DNA from: Polyangiaceae bacterium
GTDB lineage: Bacteria; Myxococcota_A; Polyangia; Polyangiales; Polyangiaceae
Assembly: GCA_016719945.1 (NCBI GenBank)
Contig: JADJYE010000005.1
Coordinates: 62,001-126,000 of the forward strand
Direction: 5' to 3'
Length of the DNA: 64,000 nt
Shown here: positions 34,292-43,091 of the stretch, piece by piece
How positions within the stretch are numbered: position 1 is the stretch's first letter
How the letters are laid out: every line of letters begins with the position of its first letter
Made by a program: the position numbers and the translations under genes
Notes under the pieces: generated by a model
Told to the model about the DNA's origin: nothing
Databases searched by the model: none
Seen by the model: only the letters and a program-made list of their open reading frames with translations

Positions 34292-37200
34292 TCATCGCGA
34301 CCCCGACTTCTTCCTGTAGTCGCAGGAATAGCCGTTGTGATCGTACTCAGGCCATTCCTTGCCGTTTGGAGCCTCTTGCCGGCCCCGGCAGATGTCGTAG
34401 CAAATCTCACATTGCCGCGGGGAGAGGATGTTTGACCGGCCCATGCAGTCGGAGAGCTTCTTGTTGCAGATCTCAATGTGCTGCTTGTAGGTGCGCTCCT
34501 TCTCCGCGCAGCCAGTAGGCCCGGCGACAATGGCGAAGAACCAATCCGTAAGCCTATCCAGGAAGGAGGTGCCCCCCTCAAGCTCGCTCAGGGACTCATC
34601 GCCACCTTCAGGGTCGAAACCTTCCGGTGGCCCGGCTGGACCTTCCCATCCGCCCTCTTCTCCGAGCTCGGGGTCCCGGCCGCTCGGGTCTCGCATATTG
34701 CTCGGATCCGACGCCGCGTACTCATACAGATTGACCCCACCCCCGAACCTCACCGGATCCTTCGCCGTCCACCGCCCCGTCTCGGCGTCGTAGTCCCGCG
34801 CGCCAAACCGCACGAGCCCGGTGTCCGGGTCGTACAGCCCGCCGGCAAACCCAAAAGGCTGCAGCCCGGGGCTCGTGTCCAGTAGCACCCGCCCCCAAGC
34901 GTCGTACTCCAGCTCCTGCGCGACCGCCCCCGTCGCGATGTCGACCACCCGCCGCACGCTGCCGAGGTGGTCCGTCACCAGCCGGTACGTCGCCGTCGGG
35001 GTGACCATCAGCGCCGGCACGTTGACGCTCCCGGCGTAGACAAACCTGGCGACGACGTTGCCCGCGCCATCGAGCTCCGCGACGGGCTGCAGCTGGCCGC
35101 GCCAGAGCCACCCGCGCTCGAGCACGCCGTTCACCCGCTTGCCGACCGGCCGGCCTCGGCCGTCGACGAGGTACTCCACGAGGCCGCCGTTCGGGAGGCC
35201 AACGCCGCGGAGGTTGCCCGTCGCGTCATAGGCAAAGGTCGTGGTGTCACCGCTCGCGGTGTCGGTCGTTGAGTAGAGCTCGCCGTTGTCGGTCCAGGTG
35301 AAGGCGTCGTCGCCGTACTCGAGCAGTCGGTCCTGGTCGTCGAAGGCGGCGTCGAAGACGCCGTCGGCGTTCAGCGACGACAAGCGGTTGCCGTTGTCGT
35401 CGTAGCCGTAGCTCTCGGCGAGCAGGCCGTCCTCGTAGACCGCCGCGAGCCGAGCCGCGAGGTCGTATTCGTAGACGAGCACTCGGGTGCCGGCGGGCGT
35501 CGTCTCGGTCTTCTCGACGATGCGGCCGAGGTCGTCCCGCACGTAGCTCCACGCGATCTGGAAGACCCCTCCGACCGTGGCGGTGTACGTCTCGACCTCG
35601 CCGTAGTCGTTGTACGTCCACGCCTCGGTGACGAGGCCGGCGGTCGCCTGGGTGACGAAGCCGCTCGCGGGGTCGCGGGTGATCGTGAGGCCGCCAGCCT
35701 GGGTGAGCAGATCATCGTCGTCGAACGCAAACGTCGCGGCGTGGGCGCCGTTGACCCGCTCTTCGACGACCCGGAAGGCCGTGTCGTGCTGCCATGAGAT
35801 CGTCCCAGCGACGGGGCCGGTCATGGCGACCGCTTTCAGCAGGGCGCCGTCGTAGGTCGAGCTGAGGGTGACGTCGGGGCCGGCGAGGGTGGTGAGCTTG
35901 CCCGTCGCGGTGTCATAGCCACGGGTGACTACGCCACCCGGGAAGGTGGTCGTCTCAGGACGGCCCGCGCCATCGTACGTGTGCTCGACCAGCCGCGGGC
36001 CGGGCTGGAGGACCTCGGTCAGCGCGCGGTCGAGGTCATAGGCGTATTCGGTCGCGCCGCCGCCGCTCGGGAGCGTAGGCGGCGTGTAGCTCTCGAGCAG
36101 CTCGACGAGGTTGTAGCTCATGCCGTGCGCAGGCTTGCTCGGCGGGGTGACGGCGGTGTTGTTGCTCTCGAGGTCGTAGCCCAGCGTGGTGACGGCGAGG
36201 TCGGGGCGCTCTTCCGCGACCACTCGGCCCACGGCGTCCCGCGTGAAGACGGTGGTGCGCGATAGGGGGTCGGTGATCGAGGCGATCATGCCGTCGGGTC
36301 CGTAGCTGGTGACGGAAAAGCGCGTGCCTTGCGCGGTGATGATGGGCCTTCCGTCGAGATCGTAGCCGATCGAGACAGGCAAGCTACCCGGCGCGTGCAG
36401 CTCGACCGTGCGGCCGAGCGCGTCGAGCACCCGCGTCGCGACGCGGCCCTCGGGGGAGATCGTGGTCACCTCGCTCGTGCTCTTGTCGTAGGTGGTGGAC
36501 CACGAGCGCCCGCCGACGGTGGTCACGTCGGTACGCGTCTCGAGCTCGAAGAGCGCCCCCGGCCCCGCGAGCGTCACGGCGCGCGTGCGGTTCACGGTCT
36601 TGGTGAGGCCGCTCGGGAGGGTGACCACGTGCTCGGCCACGTACGGCGACGCCATGCCGAAACGAGGGTCGGGGGCGCGGGTGATCGAGGTGATGGTGCC
36701 GTCCGGGGAGGCGACCGAGGAGGTCGCCGCGCCTGTGCGGATGGAGGTGGTGGTCAGGCCGTTGCGCCCGGTGGTGGCGCGCACCTCGGTCGGACCGGCG
36801 GCCTGCTTGAGGCCGTACTTGCGGGTGCGCCCCAGGGCGCTCTCCAGGGTCACCGCTCGGCCAGCGGGCGTGCTCGCGGCGGTCAGGGTGGTCGTCGCGA
36901 GAGCCGCGTCGGTGATGGATTGCAGGAGGCCGCCCGAGTCCCAGGTGAGCGTCTTCTGGTGCCCGTTGCGGTTGGTCCACGAGAGCATGAGCCCGAGGTC
37001 GTCGTAGTCGGCGATCCAGGCGCCTCCTTCGGGGTCCTCGATGCGGTTGAGGAAGCCGCCCTCGTCGAGGAACAGGGCTGTGCGGTGCCCGTACGGGCCC
37101 GCGATCTCGAGCGGCGTGCCCGCAGCGTCACGCGAGATCGTCGTCATCAAGCCATCGCGGTCGGTGAGCGACAGGAGTCGCCCCTCGTCGTCATGCGCAA

Positions 37201-39633
37201 CGGTCAGGGTGACCACACCGGTGTCAGCGTCGAAGGTCTCGAGGTGCCGACCTTGCGCGTCGAACAGGTACGCCGTGCGGCCATCAGCCTCGGTCACGAC
37301 GAAGCCGCTCCGGGCGAAGAACGGCAGGTCGGCGGTCAGACCGAAGACGATCTGCGCAGTGTGTCCGAAGACCTTTCCATCGGCGCCGATCGAGAGGCTG
37401 GCCGGGCTGAAGTTTGCGCTCAGCGCGGGGCCGTCAACGCCGCAGAGGTTCACGTTGTCCTGGCACTCCGGGCCGCCGAGCCCCGCGAGGGTGCCGAGGC
37501 GACCGTCGAGACCGATCGTGCGGATCGCTTTGCGGAAGATCGTGCTGCCGTTCGGGGCGAGCTGAGCTACGGCGGCGGTGAAGTAGAGCGTGCCGTTGGA
37601 GCCCTCGGCGATGTCGTCGCAGCGATCGAGCAGGGCAGTCAGCGCCGGCTCGCCGTCGGCGTACGATGCACCGCCGCAGCCGGCGACGCAGCGGATGACG
37701 CCGTCCGTGCCGATCTTGCGCAGCTGGCTGGTGAGCCCTTCCGTGTTGAGCAGGAGGGCGCCGTCGCGCAGGAAGGTCATGTCGACCACGACGCGGAGCT
37801 GCGCCTGAGCGGCCGGGATGTCGTTGCCATTCAGCGTGCCGGGCCCGCCCGCGACCGTACGGATGGTGCCCTCGGGGCCGATGCGTCGAAGCGTGCTGTT
37901 GCCGCCGCAGTACACGGCACCATCGGAGCCGACGGCGAGCGACCGACACGAGACGAACGCAGACGTGGCAAGCCCGCCGTCGCCCGTTTCACCTCCCAGG
38001 CCAAGTCCCGCCACGTGGGAGACGATGCCACTCGGCCGGATGCGCAGGATGCGCGACCCGCTCTCGATGGTCGCGTAGATGCTCCCGTCGGGACCGAGCG
38101 TCAGGTTGGAGAGCAGCTTCGCGTAACACGACTGCAGGGCGGGGATCTCGAAGGCGGAGGTACAGCCATCCGAGACGTGGGGGCCGATCTTGGTGTCGGC
38201 CCCATCTGGACCGCGGCGATAGAGGCCGGAGGCGAGGCTCATGAGGAAGCCCCCGTCGGGGAGCGCGAGCGTGTCCCACAGGTTGTCGTTGAGGCCCTTG
38301 ATGTGCAGCGGCTCCAGGGTGCTCGTCACCGCGTCGCCGCGCCGGCGTGAGCCGTCGCCGCGGTACAAAGTGCGGCTCGCGGGGTCGTACGTGTGGACCG
38401 CGTCCAGTGAGAACCGTCCGAGACCGTGCACTTCGTTGCCCGAGCGTCCGAGGTCGAGGCGGCGGCGCGCCCGGATCTCTGCGACGTTCCGCACGTCGTC
38501 GACGTTGAGCTCGAGGTTGGCCAACCACGTCCCGAACGAGGTGAGCCCGTCTGCTCGCGGCGACGGCGCCCCGCTGCCAAATGAATACTCGTAGGCGAGC
38601 TCGAGCTCCGCCGGCTGGTGCCCATGCGTCCTGCGCCCGAACAGGTCGAGACCGTCCCACTCGATCGTCGTGCTCTGGTTGGGCGAGCACGGGCACTCGA
38701 CGCGCTCCTCAATTTGTCGCCCCGCCACGCGCAGCCGGACGACGACCGCGCGGAGCACGGCAGACACCGTGTCGTCGGTGATGGGCACCGTCACACGGCG
38801 CGCGGCTGCGCGCCCGGGTACTCGGTCGCTGCGATAGTGCAGGCTGTACGGCGTACCAGCGATCGGCACGTCCTCTCCGAAGGTCTGGTTGGTGCACTCG
38901 ATCACCGAGGCGGTGCACACCTCGGGCGGACTGGGATCGTCCGGCTCTGGGCGCGGTTCGGGCGGCCCTTCGCAAGCAGGGCAGCCCTTCATGTTGTTGA
39001 GGTCGACCACCGAGAAGTGAGCGACCTCCGTGTGCCACAGCTCAGCACCTACCGAGTAGCGCGTCGCGAGCCAGGTGCGCTCGTCCTCGCTGATCCCGAT
39101 GGCGTCGACCGACGACGCCGAGTCGGCGACTCCGTCACCCGTGACGTCGAGGTCGGCGAGGCCGCCCGTGATCGAGACGAGCCCCACCACGCGCCCGTCT
39201 GGGTCGGCCACCCAGAGGCCTTGTTCATAGTCATACGTGCCGGCGGGCACGGCGGTGCCGACGGGCGCGCCAATGAAGTTCTCGAGGAAGTAGCTCGCAG
39301 GCTCGCTGAGCTCGACGTGCTCTGCGCCCGCGGCGAGGGCTTCGTCAGCCTGGAGGTCGATGGCGTAGGTATAGGCGGTGTGGCCATCAGCGTCGGCGTC
39401 GGCATCGTCGTCGATATCGGTATCGGCGTCGGCATCGGCGTCGACATCGATATCGGTATCGGCGCCGACATCGGCATCGGAGTCGGCGTCGGCTGAGGAT
39501 ACGGCCGTGGCACTTGCTGCGGTGTCGGCGGCCGCGGCATCGGCATCGGTTGCGACCGCGTCATCGGTGGCGGCTTCTCCTGCGAGATCGGGATCGGCCC
39601 GCGCTATGTGGCGGGCCGACGACGCGCGAGCTG
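34292..39633 (-). CDS. Teneurin-like NHL + RHS repeat protein with tip C (5' end unclear)
   Basis: About 1780 codons. Regions in order: an Asp/Ala-rich low-complexity tract, a beta domain (SYFLENFIGAPVGTAVPAG), a domain with TFGEDVPIAGTPYSLHYRSD, NHL-type propeller repeats (LTLGPDGSIYATIESGSRIL, LAVGSDGAVYCGGNSTLRRI), YD/RHS repeats, the RHS core (FGARDYDAETGRWTAKDP) and, after DPSGRD, a Cys-rich tip (CEICYDICRG). The NHL+YD order is that of teneurins and of polymorphic-toxin shells. No ATG, GTG or TTG lies in frame between the upstream stop codon of the four-helix gene and the first domains, and no signal peptide is seen. The 5' end may be lost. Confidence 0.8.
39365..39500 (-). repeat. Asp/Ala-coding low-complexity tract
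   Basis: Alternating GAC/GAT and GCC codons on the minus strand (DADADADTDIDDDADADADG). The same kind of hexamer repeat occurs in inverted orientation at 40200-40335. Confidence 0.75.
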
Positions 39634-40008
39634 TCAGCGAGCAAGCTTGGTGAGCATGGCTCCGAGGCGACCGAGGAGCAGGAGGAACTCGGCGACCTCG
39701 GCGCTCGACGCAAGCCCGAGCCTGCCCAGCGCCTCCACGCAAGCGGCGGCTTCGCAGGCCTCCGCCCGCGCGCCTCGCAGGCGCTGCGCTCGGTCCGCGC
39801 CGCTGCGGGCCACGCCCTCGGCGAGCTGCAGGAACGCAGACTGGCTGGCCCGCCTCAGCTGATCGCTCAGCGGCCCATAGCCGCGAGGCAGACGCTTCGC
39901 GAGGGCGTCCGCTCGACACAGGGCCTCGAGCGCGACCGCGTAGGCGTCGAGGCTGTGGTGTGGGAACCGTGGGATGCTCGGGGCTGAGTTGCTGGGGTCG
40001 TGGGTCAT
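39634..40008 (-). CDS. Four-helix-bundle protein (S23/IVS type)
   Basis: A 124-aa protein with the pattern of four-helix-bundle proteins related to those encoded in 23S rRNA intervening sequences: SLDAYAVALEALCRADALAK, PRGYGPLSDQLRRASQSAFL, QLAEGVARSGADRAQ and a closing helix GRLGLASSAEVAEFLLLLGR. I start at the ATG at 40008. No rRNA is nearby. It lies immediately before the RHS gene and blocks its expected 5' end. Such genes are found free-standing in many genomes; their role is unknown. Confidence 0.78.
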   Translation of the reverse strand: MTHDPSNSAPSIPRFPHHSLDAYAVALEALCRADALAKRLPRGYGPLSDQLRRASQSAFLQLAEGVARSGADRAQRLRGARAEACEAAACVEALGRLGLASSAEVAEFLLLLGRLGAMLTKLAR

Positions 40009-40190
40009 GCCCTCGAAGGCGCAGGGGCCGTGACAGCGCCGGCGCGGCCAGGAGGCCGCTCTTGAGCCTATCCCGACCCCCGCGCGCTGGCGCGGGACGT
40101 GCGCCACACGGCTGACCCACGGCCCCAGCGACTCGGCGCCGCTCCCGCCGAAACGCTCGGTCGCCCGCGATCAAGCCGCACCACCGAGCG

Positions 40191-40730
40191 TCATGCCGAG
40201 ACCGAGCTCGACCTCCGGACCGACGCCGATGCCGATACCGACGCCGCAGCCGACGCCGATGCCGATGCCGATACCGATACCGACGCCGATGTCGAGGCCG
40301 ACCCCGATGCCGATCTCGACCCCGATGGCGCCACCCAGTCCGCCTCGATCGCCTCCCCCGGAACCGCGCCCGACGTGCACGACACGAACTGATCCTGCTG
40401 CCCGACCGCCTTCCAGCGCGCGCGATAGAGGCACGTGTGGAGCGCTTCGCCGAGCCGGTAGCTAAAAGTGACGTCGTGCAGACCCGCGTTGTTCGCGACG
40501 ACCGTCAGCCGATCCGGCAGCACGAACGACAGCGCCAGCGACAGCGTCTCCTCGTCGGTCGTCCACGCGGACCCGGGGCTGCGGGAGATCGACAGCTCCA
40601 CTGCGCGGCAAGTCGCTGCCTGGCTGGTGGTGTCGACGGTCTCGTCGGGAGTGTCGTCGCACGAGAGCACGAGCGAAAGGATGGAAGCGAAGGCGAGCCC
40701 GGCGGACAGCGAGCGAAACGGGTAGATCAT
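40191..40730 (-). CDS. Small lipoprotein with Ser/Ala-repeat tail
   Basis: MIYPFRSLSAGLAFASIL continues to a lipobox Cys (SLVLSCDD); GAGG precedes the ATG by six bases. About 110 residues of beta-type sequence (LSLALSFVLPDRLTVVANNA, HDVTFSYRLGEALHTCLYRA) follow and the protein ends in a Ser/Ala tract (ASTSASVSVSASASAS) produced by the inverted low-complexity DNA. Possibly the detached secretion end of the neighbouring RHS gene, which lacks one, though the tract orientation argues against a simple split. Confidence 0.65.
   Translation of the reverse strand: MIYPFRSLSAGLAFASILSLVLSCDDTPDETVDTTSQAATCRAVELSISRSPGSAWTTDEETLSLALSFVLPDRLTVVANNAGLHDVTFSYRLGEALHTCLYRARWKAVGQQDQFVSCTSGAVPGEAIEADWVAPSGSRSASGSASTSASVSVSASASASAAASVSASASVRRSSSVSA
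40200..40335 (+). repeat. Inverted low-complexity tract
   Basis: GCCGATGCCGATACCGACGC-type hexamers on the plus strand, inverted relative to 39365-39500. The two tracts flank the four-helix gene. Confidence 0.7.
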
Positions 40731-40844
40731 AGAGCCTCGTTCATCAGTCGGCGCCAGCTCGATGGCGTGGACAGGAAATCGTTCCTGTTGCCCCCATGTC
40801 GAGCCCATCGTCGGGCCGGACTCGCGACTTGGGAAGTGAGACCT

Positions 40845-41065
40845 TTAGACCTCACCCTTCCGCGACTACGTCGGCGCCTCCCCAAATGGACCCTGCGCAG
40901 GTTCCGCCTGCAGGAGGTCGCCCTCCGGATCGAGCGGGGCGAGGCCCCAACCTCGCAAGGCTCGCCGCGGACCTCGGCTACGTCGACCAGGCCCACCTGG
41001 CCCGTGACTTCAAGGCGGCCGTGGGGAAGAGCCCCAGCGCATTCGCGGCTGGTGTGGAGGGATAG
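40845..41065 (+). pseudogene. AraC-family regulator remnant
   Basis: RRFRLQEVALRIERGEAP in one frame and NLARLAADLGYVDQAHLARD, FKAAVGKSPSAF in the next are the two halves of an AraC C-terminal HTH domain. They are joined by a one-base shift in a C-run near 40950. No ligand-binding domain is present upstream, so this is a fragment. Confidence 0.7.
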
Positions 41066-41427
41066 GAGCCGGGCGATACGCTGGTTACACAGAAAGTCGA
41101 TATCGGTGATGTCCTGCTTGGGGAGCTTGCGCACGAAGGCTAGCAGCGCGTCCTTTTGGCCGCGGTCGCAGAGCTGCTTCAAGGTGGACGAGACGTTGCT
41201 GCCGTTGCCCCGGAACGCGGGCTCGTCGACGTAGGCGTAGCCGCGCATCTCCTTGGGGTTACAGTAGGATCGAGGAACAACGTCGACGACAGCGCGCGCT
41301 GAAGGCGCAGCGCTGCCGCGGGGATCTTCTCCTGAGCGGTCTTGTGCTCGAAGCGAGCAGGCGTCAGCAGCTGCGTGAACATCGCCTGCTGCGCACCGGC
41401 ACGGTCAGCGGCGCCGGTCGTTCCCAA
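41060..41427 (-). pseudogene. AAA ATPase remnant
   Basis: Two frames carry pieces of one protein: AMFTQLLTPARFEHKTAQEK with LQRALSSTLFLDP, and MRGYAYVDEPAFRGNGSNVS with LLAFVRKLPKQDITDIDFL. The latter resembles the mid part of AAA_21-type ATPases (SGNxSNLSxxL and FIxxLPEQxIxxIDF patterns), often found with defence or accessory genes. Neither Walker motif remains. Confidence 0.5.
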
Positions 41428-41472
41428 AAGTTTGCCGGGCGATGTGGAGCGATGCCAAGTGGCCGTCGGCCC

Positions 41473-42330
41473 TCACGTGGGGGCGGCCGGCGAGAGGTGC
41501 GACGCCAATCGCTCGAGCACGCGCCCCCAGGCCGCGTCGAAGTACGCGTACGTCTCGGGCCATTGAGACTCCGGCTCGTCCCACTCGCTGTTCGGCCAGC
41601 CGAGGTGCGTGAGGCGGAAGCGGCAGTCACTCGCCTCCGGCTGAAACTCGAGCACCACCCACGTGGGGAGCGCCCGCGTGCGCGCGAGGTGGGGCGGCGC
41701 GTTCCACGAGAACGTCAGCATGCGGCCTGGCAAGTAGCTGAGGACGCGGCAGCCCTCCCCTCCTCGCAGGCCGAGGGGCGCGTCCATCAGGAAGAACAGC
41801 TCGTAGAAGCCGCCGGGCCGCAGGTCGATGCGGCTCTCGGTCGCCCACCACGTCGCCATCGCGCTGGAGCTCGACCACAGCGAAAAGACATGGTCGGCCG
41901 TCGCCGCGAGCTTCGCCTCCTTCACGATGGCGCGCGTCGAGACGTCCGCCTGGGCGGCGTAGGTCAGCGGGGGCGCGAAATTCAGGTTCTTGATGACGCC
42001 CAGCACGTTGCCGAACGGGTCGAGCGCCGCGCCCACGACGATGCCCTCGCCGACGTCTTGCGCGGCCTGGTGCAGCTTGCCGCCGCGCTCGACGATGCGC
42101 TCGAGCGCCGCCTGCACGTCGTCGACCCCCCAATACGCGGTGTCGCCGCCGGCCCCGGGCTGTGTGCCCTCAGCGGCCGGCTGCAGGCCTAGCTCGTACC
42201 CGCCGACGTCGAAGCCGACGTAGAAGGGCTGGTCGAAGTACGGCTGTTTGCCCAGCAGCTCCGCGTACCAGCGCTTCGCGCCCTCGAGATCCTTTACGTG
42301 ATACCCGACGGTCCTGAGGCCCTTGAGCAT
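41473..42330 (-). CDS. VOC (glyoxalase-like) - SRPBCC fusion protein
   Basis: A 285-aa protein. Residues of about 1-120 are a VOC domain (RTVGYHVKDLEGAKRWYAEL, AALDPFGNVLGVIKN). Residues of about 130-280 are an AHSA1-type START/SRPBCC domain (IVKEAKLAATADHVFSLWSS, WWATESRIDLRPGGFYEL, LTFSWNAPPH, RFRLTHLGWP). GGAGG stands six bases before the ATG. Both halves bind small hydrophobic molecules in relatives; the ligand here is unknown. Fusions of these two folds are seen in other bacteria. Confidence 0.85.
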   Translation of the reverse strand: MLKGLRTVGYHVKDLEGAKRWYAELLGKQPYFDQPFYVGFDVGGYELGLQPAAEGTQPGAGGDTAYWGVDDVQAALERIVERGGKLHQAAQDVGEGIVVGAALDPFGNVLGVIKNLNFAPPLTYAAQADVSTRAIVKEAKLAATADHVFSLWSSSSAMATWWATESRIDLRPGGFYELFFLMDAPLGLRGGEGCRVLSYLPGRMLTFSWNAPPHLARTRALPTWVVLEFQPEASDCRFRLTHLGWPNSEWDEPESQWPETYAYFDAAWGRVLERLASHLSPAAPT

Positions 42331-42462
42331 GGTCCACCTCCAGCGGTAGGGGGGCTCATGCTACGCGATGTGGCCCAGGCGCGGCCGGCATGTCTCCAGG
42401 AGCGTCGCTGTCTTGACCCCGTGGACGTTCACCGTGCCACCACCTTCGCCGGCACGATTGAT

Positions 42463-42966
42463 TCAGGGGGCGCCCTTGCCTCGCGACCGGCCCGCACCGG
42501 CGCCACCAAGCCTCGCCGCTTCGGCGATGAGCTCCTCGACGACAGGCCAAGGGATCGGCTTGTGGAGCGAGACACCCAGCCAGCCCGACGGGCCGACGTA
42601 CGGCGGGACGAAGAAGCGCTCAGGCTCCATTTCGAGCCACGCCTCGCGGGCGTCGGCCGTCGCCATGAGCCACACCGCGACCCGCCCGTCTTCGTGATGG
42701 TTGTCGGCGACCATCAGGAACATCTTGCCCTTCTCGACACGGAAGGTGGGCGTGGCCCACGCCTCCTTTTCGTACACGCCCGGGTGCGAGAGGCAGAGCG
42801 CGCGCACGCGATTGAAGGCCGCCACGACGCGGGCCTCCTCGGCTTTGGTGCGCGCCGCGCGGGGCCTCGGGGGGTGGGTCCCGGTCTTGGGCTCGCTCTT
42901 CGCTCGGGGCGCCGCCGCCTCGCTCCTCGGCTTCGTCCTCTTCGCTGGGGCCCTTCGCGCTGTCAT
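42463..42966 (-). CDS. MmcQ/YjbR-family protein
   Basis: A 167-aa protein from the ATG at 42966, chosen because TACAAT, a -10-like box, covers the stretch upstream; an ATG at 42993 is possible. After a Lys/Arg/Ala/Pro-rich leader of about 40 residues comes the CyaY-like/YjbR fold: ALCLSHPGVYEKEAWATPTF, MFLMVADNHHEDGRVAVWL, ERFFVPPYVGPSGWLGVSL. The biochemical role of the family is poorly known. Confidence 0.85.
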   Translation of the reverse strand: MTARRAPAKRTKPRSEAAAPRAKSEPKTGTHPPRPRAARTKAEEARVVAAFNRVRALCLSHPGVYEKEAWATPTFRVEKGKMFLMVADNHHEDGRVAVWLMATADAREAWLEMEPERFFVPPYVGPSGWLGVSLHKPIPWPVVEELIAEAARLGGAGAGRSRGKGAP

Positions 42967-43091
42967 GCGCGGATTGTACCCGCCGTCACTCATTGTCGCG
43001 CCACGTATGCTCCTTGGAGCGTGGCGCGCGGTCGGCTGGACGTTGGCGGTAGTCGAGCGCGGCTGTTCGCCTCGACTGTAGGATCGCGCTC

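Larger units (their letters stand above)
25068..35179 (-). mobile_element. Rhs-tip integrative unit 2 (proposed), containing IS21
   Basis: Same order as unit 1: RHS core 3' part with tip C (still joined to the full gene), immunity C, XRE, primase-ATPase, recombinase, toxin-antitoxin cargo and junction. Without the IS21 copy it is about 7.3 kb. Backbone DNA from XRE to recombinase matches unit 1 closely, whereas tips and immunity genes do not. As it carries the tip now attached to the long gene, it would be the most recent arrival. Confidence 0.6.

Noticed and set aside
39365..39640. Plus-strand frames rich in Ser/Ala/Val within the low-complexity tract
   Set aside because: They are other-frame readings of the Asp/Ala repeat in the RHS gene and have no start signal or folded domain.
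39634..40008. Association of the four-helix gene with a 23S rRNA intervening sequence
   Set aside because: No rRNA sequence is present around it; it is a free-standing homologue.
40191..40730. The lipoprotein as the original N-terminus of the long RHS gene, separated by a simple inversion
   Set aside because: Inverting the segment between the two tracts does not join the two frames, because the tract next to the lipoprotein has the wrong orientation. Kept only as a possibility.
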